The notes under the pieces: generated by a model
Databases searched by the model: none
Seen by the model: the letters and a program-made list of their open reading frames with translations, nothing else
Told to the model about the DNA's origin: nothing
Origin: Afipia sp.
GTDB taxonomy: Bacteria > Pseudomonadota > Alphaproteobacteria > Rhizobiales > Xanthobacteraceae
Length of the DNA: 64,000 nt
Reading direction: 5' to 3'
Assembly: GCA_017308595.1 (NCBI GenBank)
Contig: JAFKER010000005.1
Coordinates: 506,950-570,949 of the forward strand
Part shown: positions 43,120-54,899 of the stretch, one piece after another
How the letters are laid out: each line of letters begins with the position of its first letter
Position numbering within the stretch: the first letter of the stretch is position 1
Position numbers and translations under genes: made by a program

Positions 43120-44244
<1,125 letters not shown>

Positions 44245-44253
44245 ATTCTCAAG

Positions 44254-44329
44254 CGTCATTACGAGAAGCAATTGCGACGAAGCAATCCAGCTTTTCTTGA
44301 GAGTGGATTGCTTCGCTCGCTCGCAATGA
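44254..44329. repeat. Palindromic repeat, family B, doubled copy
   Basis: Two facing copies of the GAAGCAATCCAG/CTGGATTGCTTC motif, starting CGTCATTACGAG and ending CTCGCAATGA. It lies between the convergent hppD and EamA genes. Related to 13062-13089. Confidence 0.65.
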
Positions 44330-44362
44330 AGAACTTGGGGCTTTGGCGAAGGTCGCCGCCTG

Positions 44363-45229
44363 CTACGACCGCCGCAGGTTCAAAAGATTACCCGTCAGGA
44401 TCAGCGCCGCGCCCGCGATGGTCGCAGCGTCCAGCCGTTCCGAATAGACCAGCCAGCCCACCGCCGCAGAGAGTGGCACGCGCAGAAAATCCATCGGTAC
44501 CACGACGGTCGCATCGGCATAGCGCATCGCCTGCGTCATGCAGTAGTGCGAATAGGTACCGCAAAACGCGATCACCACAATCCACGGCCAAGCGTGAGCC
44601 GATGGCGCATGCCAGTAGTAGATCGCCGGGATGAGGCCGATGAGCGACTGGATCACCAGCATCCAGAAAATAATGACAACGACGCTGTCGGTGCGGGTCA
44701 GCGACTTGACCATCACAATCGCCACGCCAAAGCCGAGCGCGGCCAGCACCATGATCAACTGTCCCGGACTGACCGGTGCCGCGCCGGGCTGCACAATCAC
44801 GATCACGCCGACGAGGCCGAGTACGATGGCGAGAATCTTCCAGACATTCAGCTTCTCGCCGAGAAAACTGACCGCGAGCAATGCCGTCCAGACCGGCATG
44901 GTGAACTCGATGGAGACGACCTGCGCCAGGGGGATCATCGTCAGCGCCAGAAACCAGCCATACTGCGCGGCGTAGTGAACCACATTGCGGCCGATGTGCT
45001 GCAACGGCCGCGCGGTTTTCATGCCGGCGAAGCCGCCGTTGCGGTGGATCAGCGGGTAGAGCAGGAACAGGCCGATTACCGAGCGCATCTCCATCACCTG
45101 GAAAACGCTAAGCTCGCGCGTCGCCTCGCGGCCCGCCACCAGCATGATCAGCATCAAGGTCAGCCAACCGGCCATCCAGCTTGCGGCCTTGGTGTTGGAA
45201 AGCGGCAGAGCGATGAGGGTTTGGGTCAC
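44363..45229 (-). CDS. EamA/DMT-superfamily transporter
   Basis: 288-residue membrane protein with ten predicted helices in two EamA halves (YPLIHRNGG, VVSIEFTMPVWTALLAVSFLGEKL, and VVVPMDFLRVPLSAAVGWLVYSE near the end). A GTG at 45229 gives the family length; the open frame continues upstream but with arginine-rich, non-family sequence. An ATG 15 codons later is an alternative start. Substrate unknown. Confidence 0.82.
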   Translation of the reverse strand: MTQTLIALPLSNTKAASWMAGWLTLMLIMLVAGREATRELSVFQVMEMRSVIGLFLLYPLIHRNGGFAGMKTARPLQHIGRNVVHYAAQYGWFLALTMIPLAQVVSIEFTMPVWTALLAVSFLGEKLNVWKILAIVLGLVGVIVIVQPGAAPVSPGQLIMVLAALGFGVAIVMVKSLTRTDSVVVIIFWMLVIQSLIGLIPAIYYWHAPSAHAWPWIVVIAFCGTYSHYCMTQAMRYADATVVVPMDFLRVPLSAAVGWLVYSERLDAATIAGAALILTGNLLNLRRS

Positions 45230-45431
45230 GAGCGAGCCTGTGTTGCAGCGCAAATCAGCGGAAGTCTTTGTAGGACGCCTGCTTACGCAATCCCATTTTC
45301 GCGTGCAATATCGCCAAAGTCTCAGCAGGCCCGGCAAGTTTGCATCTTGCATCGCTTGGCCAACCTGCAACGATCCGGAGCGCGGGACACAGATCTCGTC
45401 ATTCAGAAAATAAGACAAGAGGGGACGCGCC

Positions 45432-46565
45432 TTGTTCGATCCAATGTCACTGCCGTTTGATGTCGAAACCATGTTGGCGGGCCTGCGCCCGTGGGTGGAG
45501 TGTGAAAGCCCGACATGGGATGCTGCTGCGGTCAACCGTATGCTTGAACTGGCTGCGCGCGACATGGCGCTCAGTGGTGCGTCGATCGAATATATTGCCG
45601 GACGGCAGGGTTTGGGCGGCTGCATCCGGGCGCGGTTTCCGCATCCGGCGCAGGGCCAGCCGGGCATCCTGATCGCCGGGCACATGGATACGGTGCATCC
45701 GGTCGGCACGCTGCAGCAGTTGCCGTGGCGGCGCGAGGGTAGCAAGTGCTACGGCCCAGGCATTCTCGACATGAAGGGCGGAAATTACGCGGCGCTGGAG
45801 GCGATCCGGCAACTGGCAAGAGCATCGGTTACAACGCCGTTGCCGGTGACCGTGCTGTTCACGCCAGACGAGGAAGTCGGGACACCTTCGACGCGCGACG
45901 TCATCGAGGCCGAAGCTGCGCGTAACAAATACGTGCTGGTGCCGGAGCCGGCCTTCAGGAACGCAGGCGTCACCACAGGCCGCTACGCGATTGCGCGGTT
46001 CAATCTGGAGGCCACTGGTAAGCCCAGCCATGCCGGCGCAACGCTCGCTTCGGGGCGCTCGGCGATCCGCGAAATGGCGCGGCAGATCATTGCCATCGAC
46101 GGCATGACCAGCGACGACTGTACTTTCAGCGTTGGCGTGGTTCATGGCGGCCAATGGGTGAATTGCGTGTCGTCGCATTGCAGAGGCGAGGCACTCAGCA
46201 TGGCAAAACGTCAGGCCGATCTCGACCGCGGCGTCGAGCGGATGATGGGGCTGAACGGCACAACGAACGATGTCACGTTCACGGTAACACGCGGCGTCAC
46301 CCGGCCAGTGTGGGAACCCAATGCAGGTACCATGGCGTTGTATGAACAGGCGCGGGCGGTCGGCGCGAAAATCGGTCTGGACCTGATCCACGGCAGTTCC
46401 GGCGGCGGCTCGGACGGAAATTTCACGGGAGCGATGGGCCTGCCGACCCTCGACAGCCTTGGCGTTCGGGGGGCGGACTACCACACGCTGAACGAGCATA
46501 TCGAGGTCGATAGTCTCGTCGAGCGCGGACGTTTGATCGCCGGTCTCTTGGCCACCCTGCAATGA
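45432..46565 (+). CDS. M20 family metallopeptidase (glutamate carboxypeptidase/ArgE-like)
   Basis: 377-residue zinc hydrolase for peptide-like or N-acyl amino acid substrates. Metal ligands are in AGHMDTVHPVG (His, Asp), GILDMKGG, PDEEVGTPS (catalytic Glu-Glu), VPEPAF and the C-terminal DYHTLNEHIE (His). A TTG at 45432 has GAGGGG 7 nt upstream; an ATG at 45444 is the alternative. No signal peptide, so cytoplasmic. It is followed by another M20-type gene 55 nt later. Confidence 0.88.
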   Translation: MFDPMSLPFDVETMLAGLRPWVECESPTWDAAAVNRMLELAARDMALSGASIEYIAGRQGLGGCIRARFPHPAQGQPGILIAGHMDTVHPVGTLQQLPWRREGSKCYGPGILDMKGGNYAALEAIRQLARASVTTPLPVTVLFTPDEEVGTPSTRDVIEAEAARNKYVLVPEPAFRNAGVTTGRYAIARFNLEATGKPSHAGATLASGRSAIREMARQIIAIDGMTSDDCTFSVGVVHGGQWVNCVSSHCRGEALSMAKRQADLDRGVERMMGLNGTTNDVTFTVTRGVTRPVWEPNAGTMALYEQARAVGAKIGLDLIHGSSGGGSDGNFTGAMGLPTLDSLGVRGADYHTLNEHIEVDSLVERGRLIAGLLATLQ

Positions 46566-46620
46566 TTTGCCAAGATGGCGTCACGCAGCGCCTGTTCCCA
46601 ATGTTCATGGATATTGATGT

Positions 46621-47787
46621 ATGGCCAACATTGAACTGATCGACAGCTTCGCCGACGAACTGACAGCTATCCGCCGTGATCTTCACGCGCATCCGGAAAT
46701 CGGCTTCGAGGAACATCGCACGTCCGGCATCGTCGCTGAGAAACTCGCGAGCTGGGGCATCGAGGTGCATCGCGGCCTCGGCGGCACCGGTGTTGTCGGC
46801 TTGCTCAAAGGCAAAGGTAACGGCACGAAGCGGATTGGTTTGCGCGCGGACATGGATGCGCTGCCGATGGAGGAGAAAACCAACCTGAGCTGGCGCTCGA
46901 CGATTCCCGGCCGCTTTCATGGCTGCGGTCACGACGGCCATACTACCATCCTTCTCGGCACCGCGCGCTATCTTGCGCAGACCCGCAATTTTGATGGTAC
47001 CGTCGCGTTCATCTTCCAGCCTGCCGAAGAAGGGCTTGGCGGCGCACGCGCGATGATCAAGGATGGGCTGTTCAAGAAATTCCCGCTTGATGAAGTCTAT
47101 GGACTGCACAACGCGCCGCAGCTCAATCCGCAGCAGGTCGCGGTGTTCCCGGGGCCGACCATGGCGAGCGCGGACTTCTTCGACATCACCATCACCGGCT
47201 ATGGCAGTCACGGCGCGATGCCGGAAATGTCACGCGATCCGGTAGTCATCGCGATGACGCTGGGACAGGCATTGCAGACCATCGTCAGCCGCAATATCGA
47301 TCCGCTCAAATCCGCGGTGCTGTCGATCACGCAGATTCACGCCGGCTCGGCTTATAACGTTATTCCGGGCGAAGCGACGCTGGCGGGAACCGTGCGCACT
47401 TTTTCCGAGAAGGTCCGCGAACAAATACGCGATCGCATTCGCACCATCGCGGCGGGCATGGCCACGGCGTTCCAGGTCGAGATCAAGGTTGATATTCGCG
47501 ACATCTTCTCGGTGCTGGTCAATCACGATGAACCGTCGCACTTCGTGGCCGATGTCGCCCGCGAGGTTGTCGGCAGTGACAATGTGCTGACCACGCCGAC
47601 GCCGAAAATGGGCAGCGAGGATTTTGCCGACATGTTGTTGGCGGTGCCGGGGGCTTACTTCTGGCTCGGCCATGAAGGCGAGGTGCCGCTGCACAATCCC
47701 GGCTTTGTTCTCGACGACAAGATACTGCCGGTCGGGGCCAGCCTGTTCTCGCGGATTATTGAGAAGCGGCTGCCGCTGGCGGCGTAA
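46621..47787 (+). CDS. M20 family amidohydrolase (hippurate hydrolase-like)
   Basis: 388-residue amidohydrolase of the HipO/IAA-amino acid hydrolase group. N-terminal RRDLHAHPEIGFEE, metal Cys/His in HGCGHDGHT, catalytic AEEGLGG, GYGSHGAMP and GSEDFADML near the C-terminus are intact. It would cleave N-acyl amino acids. It lies close behind the other M20 gene, and together with the following transporters suggests uptake and hydrolysis of amide compounds. Confidence 0.9.
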   Translation: MANIELIDSFADELTAIRRDLHAHPEIGFEEHRTSGIVAEKLASWGIEVHRGLGGTGVVGLLKGKGNGTKRIGLRADMDALPMEEKTNLSWRSTIPGRFHGCGHDGHTTILLGTARYLAQTRNFDGTVAFIFQPAEEGLGGARAMIKDGLFKKFPLDEVYGLHNAPQLNPQQVAVFPGPTMASADFFDITITGYGSHGAMPEMSRDPVVIAMTLGQALQTIVSRNIDPLKSAVLSITQIHAGSAYNVIPGEATLAGTVRTFSEKVREQIRDRIRTIAAGMATAFQVEIKVDIRDIFSVLVNHDEPSHFVADVAREVVGSDNVLTTPTPKMGSEDFADMLLAVPGAYFWLGHEGEVPLHNPGFVLDDKILPVGASLFSRIIEKRLPLAA

Positions 47788-47792
47788 TCAGC

Positions 47793-48638
47793 TTACGTCT
47801 GCGCGAACAATTGCCGGATCATTGTGGTGAGTCGCCCTGACGGTGAAGCCAGTTCATCCATCATGGTGAAGTGGTTCGCACCGGGGATTTCTTCGTAAAC
47901 GACGGGCAATCCGTAAGCGGCTCGGTGCCCGGCATAGTCCGCGGACTGTTTGCGCAGCAACGGCAGTTCACCGCTGCCTGCAACGACCACAAGTGGTTTG
48001 TTCACCCCGCCGGGATTGCGGATCGGCGAGTTGCGCTGGATCACCCCGTCGTCGAGATTGAGTTTCGCATTCAGATAACTGTGGCGGATCGGCTCGAGAT
48101 CGTAGATCCCGCTGATCAGGAGCCCGGCCTTGATATGCGGGTGGCCGAGTGACATTGACGACAGATGCCCGCCGGCGGACCAGCCCGACAGGATCATCTT
48201 GTTCGGATCGCCGCCGAGGGCGGGAAGCTCGGTTGCCAGATAGTCGATTCCGGCTCGGACTTCGCTGACGATCTGGTCCAGCGTGGCGTCCGGCGCCAGC
48301 GTGTAGCCGATCAGCGCGACATTGATGCCGTGCGCCAGCGGCCCTGCGGCGCAGAAGGTGAAGTTTTCCTTGGCGCGCGTTTGCCAGTAGCCGCCGTGAA
48401 TGAACACCAGCGTGGGGGCGCTATCCCCGGCTTTCAGGAAATCGATCCTGTTCCGTTCGCGCGGACCATAACGAAGATCGAGCGATTGCGGATAGCGCGT
48501 GCGCATCCCTTCAGAGAGATGATCCCATTCGGCAACGATGGATGCGGTCTGCGGCACATGCAGCGTATTGTTGAAGCCGAGATCAAGCTGTTCCTGCGTC
48601 AGCTTGCGCCAATCCGGTGCATCGGCGGGTGCGCTCAT
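47793..48638 (-). CDS. Alpha/beta hydrolase, arylformamidase/carboxylesterase-like
   Basis: 281-residue hydrolase with oxyanion-hole motif FIHGGYW, nucleophile elbow GWSAGG and a C-terminal His in GANHFTMMDE. This arrangement matches kynurenine formamidase-like and hormone-sensitive-lipase-like enzymes. It converges on the M20 gene with only 5 nt between the stops. Substrate not determinable. Confidence 0.85.
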   Translation of the reverse strand: MSAPADAPDWRKLTQEQLDLGFNNTLHVPQTASIVAEWDHLSEGMRTRYPQSLDLRYGPRERNRIDFLKAGDSAPTLVFIHGGYWQTRAKENFTFCAAGPLAHGINVALIGYTLAPDATLDQIVSEVRAGIDYLATELPALGGDPNKMILSGWSAGGHLSSMSLGHPHIKAGLLISGIYDLEPIRHSYLNAKLNLDDGVIQRNSPIRNPGGVNKPLVVVAGSGELPLLRKQSADYAGHRAAYGLPVVYEEIPGANHFTMMDELASPSGRLTTMIRQLFAQT

Positions 48639-48698
48639 GAAAATGTCTCCGGTTTCGTGTTTGCGATGATCGCAAGCGGGCGATCTCAGTGCAACCTG

Positions 48699-49928
48699 TC
48701 ATTCCCGCAGTGCCCGGATGACCAGAAACGGAATCATGCCGAGGATCACACTGACAAGGGCGAACAGCAGCAGTGCGTCATAGCCGCCGGTCATGTCGTG
48801 AATCAGGCCTCCTGCCCATGAGCCGAAGGACGAGCCAAGCCCGCTGCCAATGGTGATGGTGCCGTAGATTGTGCCGACGCGCTCGCCGCGGAAGATTTTC
48901 ATCGCGGTTGCGGTGATGAGGGGGCCGCGCGAGCCGATCATGCTGCCGAATGTCACGACAAACGCGGTGAGCAGCCAGACATTTGGATAGAATTTCAGCA
49001 GCCAGAGCAGGCCGATGCCGACAATCGACAGTGCATAGCTGAACAGCACCGAGCGGCGTCGTCCGATTACGCCGTCGAGCCAGGTCACTCCGAGCATGCC
49101 GAACAGCAGCACCACGCCGCTGAAGCCCCATGCCGTCGCGGCCTGCAGCGGCGGAAATCCCGCATCGACCAGATAGGCGACGATCTGCGCGGAAAGGGCG
49201 AACATGCCCACAGCCGTGAAGAAAAATGTCGCGAACAACGCCCAGAAGGCATGATGGCGCATGGCGCTGAGCAGTGTCCAGCCTTCACCGATCATTTCGG
49301 CAGCGACGCTTTTCTTCAAGGTAGGCGAGCCCGACGCAAACAGCTTCCATGGCAGCAACAGTAACGGCAGCAGCAGGATTAGCGCGGCGCAACCGAAAAT
49401 CTGGTACGCGCCGCGCCATCCAAAACGGTCGATCAGGATTTGCGACAGCGGCAGCAGGAGCAGCACCCCTGCACCGGCGGCGGAGTAGACCACCGACATC
49501 GCGGTCGGCAGCTTCGGGCCGAACCATCGCCCGAGCATGATCGAGTTCGGGACATTGCCGATGCAGGCGATGCCGAATCCGGCGCAGAGGCCAAGGGCGA
49601 GCTGGAATTGCCAAAGCTGCTGCGCGTAGGCCGCGCAGAGAAAGGCCCCGCCGATCAAGGCAAGTCCGACTGAATAGACTGCGCGAGGTCCGGAGCGGTC
49701 GAACAGGCGGCCGATGATCGGGGCGGCGAGGCCGCCCGCCAGCGCGGCCAGCGAGTAAATCGAGATGACCTCCGCGCGGTCCCAGCCGGAGCTTTGCGAG
49801 ATCGGCAGCAGGAAGACGGTGAAGCTCTCGCCAAGGCCGCGACCCAGCACCGACAGGGCGAAGCACAACGCCAGCACATTGAGCGCAATGTGCACCGGCT
49901 TCATGCCCGGCTTAGGGTCCGGCATCAT
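48699..49928 (-). CDS. MFS transporter (monocarboxylate/oxalate-formate antiporter-like)
   Basis: 409-residue carrier with 12 predicted helices. LAGGLAAPIIGRLFDRSGPR is the loop 2-3 motif of the family, and GRWFGPKLPTAMSVVYSAAGAG is typical of the MCT-like group. The next gene upstream on this strand is the a livF end at 50036, on the same strand but 107 nt away, so it could be read through from the liv operon. Substrate unknown, probably an organic acid. Confidence 0.85.
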   Translation of the reverse strand: MMPDPKPGMKPVHIALNVLALCFALSVLGRGLGESFTVFLLPISQSSGWDRAEVISIYSLAALAGGLAAPIIGRLFDRSGPRAVYSVGLALIGGAFLCAAYAQQLWQFQLALGLCAGFGIACIGNVPNSIMLGRWFGPKLPTAMSVVYSAAGAGVLLLLPLSQILIDRFGWRGAYQIFGCAALILLLPLLLLPWKLFASGSPTLKKSVAAEMIGEGWTLLSAMRHHAFWALFATFFFTAVGMFALSAQIVAYLVDAGFPPLQAATAWGFSGVVLLFGMLGVTWLDGVIGRRRSVLFSYALSIVGIGLLWLLKFYPNVWLLTAFVVTFGSMIGSRGPLITATAMKIFRGERVGTIYGTITIGSGLGSSFGSWAGGLIHDMTGGYDALLLFALVSVILGMIPFLVIRALRE

Positions 49929-50035
49929 CGGGCAGGCCCGGAGAGCGTATTGTCAATCATTGCTCCATGAACCGCAATTCGCGGCTCAGGAGCAGGGGCA
50001 GTTTGCGAATGCGCCTATGCAATCGCGCGCGAGGG

Positions 50036-50729
50036 TCACACGCCCAGATAAACCTGCTGGATGTACTTGTCTCCCGCGATCTCGCTGGCGGTGCCCTCGC
50101 GAATGGTGCGGCCGTGTTCGAGCACATAGACGCGGTCGGTGATCTTCAGGGTCGATGTCGCGTCCTGCTCCACGATCAGGATCGCGGTCCCGTCCTTGCG
50201 GATCTGCTGGATGGCGTCGAAGATCAGGCCCTTCAGGCGCGGCGCGATGCCGACAGAGGGCTCGTCCAGCAGCAGCAGTTCGGGGCGGCCCATCAGGGCG
50301 CGGCCGATCGCGACCATCTGCTGTTCGCCCCCCGAAAGTGTGCTGGACTGCTGCCATTGCCGTTCGCGCAGCACCGGGAACAGTGCGAATACGCGCTCGA
50401 GGTCGGCATTGATCTCGGTCTTGTTGCTGCGCAGATAGGCGCCAAGCTGCAGGTTTTTCAGCACGGACAGTTCGGAGAACAGCTTGCGGCCTTCGGGGCA
50501 GTGGCAGATGCCGCGCGCGACCACATCGTACGGCGCGACGCCATCCAGTGACTGGTCCTTGAACAGCAACTTGCCTTGCGAGCCGATCGACCGCGAGATG
50601 GCCTTCAGCAGGGTGGTCTTGCCTGCGCCGTTCGGGCCTAGCACGCCCACCAGTTCGCCCTTGTCGACTTTGATCGACACGGATTCGATCGCGAGCGCCT
50701 TGCCGTAGCTGACGCGCAGATCGGAAACT

Positions 50730-50743
<14 letters not shown>
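50036..50743 (-). CDS. livF: Branched-chain amino acid-type ABC transporter ATPase LivF
   Basis: 235-residue ATPase. Walker A GPNGAGKTT, signature LSGGEQQMVAIGRAL, Walker B LLLLDEPSVGIAP and the LivF feature HCPEGRKLFSELSV. The start is set to the second ATG (50743) because GGAGG directly abuts the first ATG (50749) and lies 6 nt before the second. It overlaps the end of livG. Last gene of the livKHMGF operon. Confidence 0.92.
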
Positions 50744-51469
<726 letters not shown>

Positions 51470-51473
<4 letters not shown>

Positions 51474-52399
51474 CGGAAGCGCTCCGTCATTCTGCGCCAC
51501 AGCGGTGCGACAAGGCCATTGGGAAGGAAGAACAGGATCAGCATCAGGGTGAGCGTGTAGATCCAAAGCCGGTATTCGCCGAAGCCGCGCAGCATTTCGG
51601 TGAGTAGTGTCAGCAGGATAGCCGCTATCGCCGCGCCGTAGATTGAGCCGATGCCGCCGACATAACACATGATGATGACTGTGATGGATACGACAACGGA
51701 GAACAGCGGCGGAGACACCTGAAGCTGGTAGTGCGCATAGAGCGCACCGCCGAGCCCGGCAAAGGCTGCGCTGATGGCCAGCGACGCGATCTTGTAGAAG
51801 GTCACGTTGATACCCGCCGCCTGACAGGTTGCCTCGTCGCCGCGGATCGCCCGGAGCAGCAGACCCCAATGCGAATGCGCCAGGATCGTGAGCACGATCA
51901 CGGTGACCACAAGAATCGCCAGCACGAACCAGTAGTAGTGCAGGGGATTACGTATCAACGGTTCGAGGCCATAGAGACCTTCTTCGCCGCCGGTATATTC
52001 CCAGAAGATCAGGCAGAGGCGTTGCAGGATTGCGGACGCTGAGAGCATCGCCAGCGCGAAATAAGGTCCGCGCAGGCGCAGCGTCGGGAAACCGACGATC
52101 AGGCTGAAGGCGACTGAGATCACCACCGCAGTCGGCAGACTATACCACGGATTCGCGAACCAGATCGTGGCGAGGAAGCCTGCGGTATAGGCTCCTGCGC
52201 CAATGAACAGCGAGTGGCCGAAGTTTTCGCGGCCGGTCAGGCCGGACATGAAATCCCAGCTTGAGGCCCAGATGCCGTAGATCACGCAGACGGTGAGGAC
52301 GCCGGTAAGGTAGTTGCTGGAGATCAGCACCGGCGCAAGGGCGAGAATCGCGATGACGGCAAGTCCGCCGGCGATATCGATCAATGAAAGCTGCCGCAT
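51470..52399 (-). CDS. livM: Branched-chain amino acid-type ABC permease LivM
   Basis: 309-residue inner-membrane permease with about ten hydrophobic segments and the LivM stretch SWDFMSGLTGRENFGHSLFIGAGAY split near residue 50-75. The conserved FGFPTLRLRGPYFA-like segment (GFPTLRLRGPYFALAML) is present. The ATG at 52399 lies 1 nt after the livH stop; a TTG at 52423 inside livH is less likely. Confidence 0.9.
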
Positions 52400-52400
52400 G

Positions 52401-53255
52401 TCAGAACGCCGCCCGCCGGCCAAGGATTCCCGACGGCCGGATCATCAGCGTGATGACAACCGCGACGAGAGAGACGAGTTCGGTCCATGAGGTCGAGACC
52501 AGATAGGCCACGATGGTCTCGGAGTAACCGAGAATGAGCGAGGCGATGATACTGCCGGGGATCGAACCGAGACCCCCGACGATCACGATGGCGAAAGCCT
52601 TCACCATCGGCAGCAGGCCCATGGTCGGCTGCACCGTGAGGAAGGGCGACACCAGCACGCCGGCGAACGCGGCGGTGCCTGCGGAGATCGCGATCACGAT
52701 GGAGAAGATGCGGTTGGTCGGGATGCCCATGTACTGAGCAGCTTCCGGATCTTGCGAGACTGCCAGAATGGCCGCGCCAAGCCGCGTGCGTTGAATGAAC
52801 AGCCACAGAAACAGCAGCACCAGCACGCTCATCACGAGAGCCAGGAGTCGTTGTCCGCCGATGTCGACGCCGCCGATGGAAATCTTGTCGGCTACGAAAG
52901 AGGGGACGTTGCGGTATTCCGAGCCGAAAGTGATGAACAGCGCCTGTTCGACCGCGAGCGACACCGCCAGTGTGATCATCAGCACGGCGAGTTGTGAGGC
53001 GCGCAGCGGCCGGACCAGAAACCGCTCCATCAGGACACCGAAGCCCGCGACAAGAAGAACTGCCAGCGGTGCGGCGACAATCAGCGGAAAGTTCAGCACG
53101 GAGGTGAAGACATAGGCTGCATAAGCGCCGAGCGCGTAGAATGAGCCGTGAGCCAGATTGAGAATGCGCGCTACGCCGAAGATGAGCGTGAAGCCCACCG
53201 CAAGCAGCGCATAGATCGCGCTGGACACAGCGCCGTAGATCAGGATTTCGAGCAT
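52401..53255 (-). CDS. livH: Branched-chain amino acid-type ABC permease LivH
   Basis: 284-residue permease with typical LivH features: GFTLIFGVARILNLAHGSFYALGAY, LIQRTRLGAAILAVSQDPEAAQYMGI and GGLGSIPGSIIASLILG (each a conserved loop). It is tightly coupled to livM and 101 nt downstream of livK. Confidence 0.92.
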   Translation of the reverse strand: MLEILIYGAVSSAIYALLAVGFTLIFGVARILNLAHGSFYALGAYAAYVFTSVLNFPLIVAAPLAVLLVAGFGVLMERFLVRPLRASQLAVLMITLAVSLAVEQALFITFGSEYRNVPSFVADKISIGGVDIGGQRLLALVMSVLVLLFLWLFIQRTRLGAAILAVSQDPEAAQYMGIPTNRIFSIVIAISAGTAAFAGVLVSPFLTVQPTMGLLPMVKAFAIVIVGGLGSIPGSIIASLILGYSETIVAYLVSTSWTELVSLVAVVITLMIRPSGILGRRAAF

Positions 53256-53356
53256 AACCGCCTGCTGCTTTAATTCGTAAGGTGAGGCGAAAGCCTCCGG
53301 TGATGGCGGCCGATAAGCACGCTACCGGCCGCCGTTCTCACGAGATCAAGTGCAGT

Positions 53357-54574
53357 TCAGTTCATCCAGGGCGGGGGAATCATTTTTCCCGTTTCGGACG
53401 CCTTCGGCCACACGACAATGCGTGCGCCGTCCTTCTGCCATTGCGCGAACAGCAGGTTCTGCAGGCCGGGGCCTTGCTTCACGTCATGGACCTCGTCGAA
53501 CTGGATTTTGCCCGCGATGCCGACATAGTCCGTCTTCTCGAGCTCCTTGATGACCGCATTCGGTTCGACCGAATTGGCGCGCTTCACGGCGTCCGCGTAG
53601 ACGTAGATCGCATCGTATGCGCCGACGCCGGTGTAGACCGGAGCGGTTCCAAAGCGCTTCACGAATTCGTCCCAGAACGGGATCGTCTTCGGCGTCAGCG
53701 GCGCGCGGGTTGCGAACAGGCCGACGGTTTCCGACAGCGCCTTGCCGCTCACGCGGGTGAAGAAGTCTGCGTCCTGGCTCTTCACGTCGATACCGCCGAT
53801 CGGAATCGGCACCTGCGCGTCGTGCCACTGCTTGACGAAGATGTCCGAGGAGGCGTGCGACAGGATCACGATCAGATACTGTGCGCCGCTCGATTTGACC
53901 TTCGCGAACAACGGAGAGAAGTCCGAGGTCGATGTATCGAAGAATTCGGCCATCGGCACTTCGGTGCCGCCTTCGACCGCGCCCTTCTTCAGGATCGGTA
54001 CGAGATCCTGCACCCATTTAGCGTTCTCGCCGACGATGGCGACCTTCTTCAGACCCATCTCGCCCTTGAGCTTGCCGTTGATGAAATCAACCAGCGCGCG
54101 GGCCTGATGGCCGGCGTGGATCGGGGAGACGCGGAAGATATACTTGTAGTTTTCGTAGTCGCCCTTCACCTTCGCCGTGATTGCGGGCGAGGCCGCGCCG
54201 ACGCCGAGATAGATGGTCTTCGCGTTGGCAATGTGCGGCAACTGGGCCAGCGTCACGCCGCTGGTGTAGCCGCCGATCAGCACATCGACCTTGTCGTCGG
54301 CGGTGAGCTTCTTGATCGCTGCGATGCCCTGTTCGGGGTTCTCTGTTTCGTCCGCGACGACCATCTCAAGCTTGCGGCCGACAAGACCGCCTTTGCTGTT
54401 GATATCCTCGATCGCCATCTTGATGGCATTCTGCGTGTCGCGTCCGACCTGAAGCTGGACCGAGGTCGGCACACCGATCTTGATCGTTTGCTGGGCGGAG
54501 GCTGGCGCTGAACCGAGAAGGGTTCCGGCGCCGACAATGCTCGCTGTTGCGAGCAGGCTGAGAAATGACTTCAT
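53357..54574 (-). CDS. livK: Liv-type ABC transporter substrate-binding protein
   Basis: 405-residue periplasmic binding protein with signal peptide (SLLATASIVGAGTLLGSAPASAQ) and two Peripla_BP lobes: IKIGVPTSVQLQVGRDTQNA, VDVLIGGYTSGVTLAQLP and GVGAYDAIYVYADAV. First gene of a complete five-gene liv operon. Proteins of this family bind amino acids, aromatic acids or amides; the ligand cannot be read here. The MFS and M20 genes downstream suggest an organic acid or amide. Confidence 0.9.
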   Translation of the reverse strand: MKSFLSLLATASIVGAGTLLGSAPASAQQTIKIGVPTSVQLQVGRDTQNAIKMAIEDINSKGGLVGRKLEMVVADETENPEQGIAAIKKLTADDKVDVLIGGYTSGVTLAQLPHIANAKTIYLGVGAASPAITAKVKGDYENYKYIFRVSPIHAGHQARALVDFINGKLKGEMGLKKVAIVGENAKWVQDLVPILKKGAVEGGTEVPMAEFFDTSTSDFSPLFAKVKSSGAQYLIVILSHASSDIFVKQWHDAQVPIPIGGIDVKSQDADFFTRVSGKALSETVGLFATRAPLTPKTIPFWDEFVKRFGTAPVYTGVGAYDAIYVYADAVKRANSVEPNAVIKELEKTDYVGIAGKIQFDEVHDVKQGPGLQNLLFAQWQKDGARIVVWPKASETGKMIPPPWMN

Positions 54575-54899
54575 GACGTTTCTCCCTAATGCATCCGAAT
54601 TCGTGTTCGGTGCTTTTTATTTGCGCCAACAGACTGCTGGCGAGAGAAGTTCAAGTCAAGCAAAGATCGGATGTTTGCAGAGTGCAGTGTTTGAAACGGA
54701 ACGCGCCGGATTGCGGAGCCTGTTTCATCATTGCCGCGAGTTAATGTTGCAACGCCGAACGAGTCGGAGCCGTTGCCCGCTGTGCGTACGCGCAAAATTT
54801 GCGCACGGACGGTTTGACATTTTGTCGCATTCTGGATGATCTGCGCCCGTCGGCTTCCCAACAAGAAGCAACAAGAACACGTCTTTAGGGAGTAGGCCT
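54575..54899. other. 325-nt divergent gap between livK and dctP
   Basis: No gene. On the rightward side it contains a palindrome at 54790-54804, a consensus TTGACA -35 at 54814-54819 and a ribosome site AGGGAG just before the dctP ATG at 54900. The -10 is weak (TGATCT at 54837). On the left side a GAGAAACGT sequence lies before livK (minus strand), and nothing else is clear. Confidence 0.5.
54790..54804. promoter_or_regulatory. Palindrome GCGCAAA-A-TTTGCGC upstream of dctP
   Basis: Perfect 7-bp arms around a single A, 9 nt upstream of the TTGACA at 54814. A position just before the -35 suits an activator or a repressor for the TRAP transporter. The binding protein is unknown; the MocR regulator at 57824 is one candidate. 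Confidence 0.5.

Noticed and set aside
45230-45745. N-terminal extension of the EamA transporter up to 45745
   Set aside because: It would overlap the start of the M20 peptidase gene and adds Arg-rich residues outside the family; the GTG at 45229 gives the normal length.
53282-54511. Plus-strand open frame of 409 codons over livK
   Set aside because: Shadow of livK; livK has a signal peptide, a family fold and operon context.
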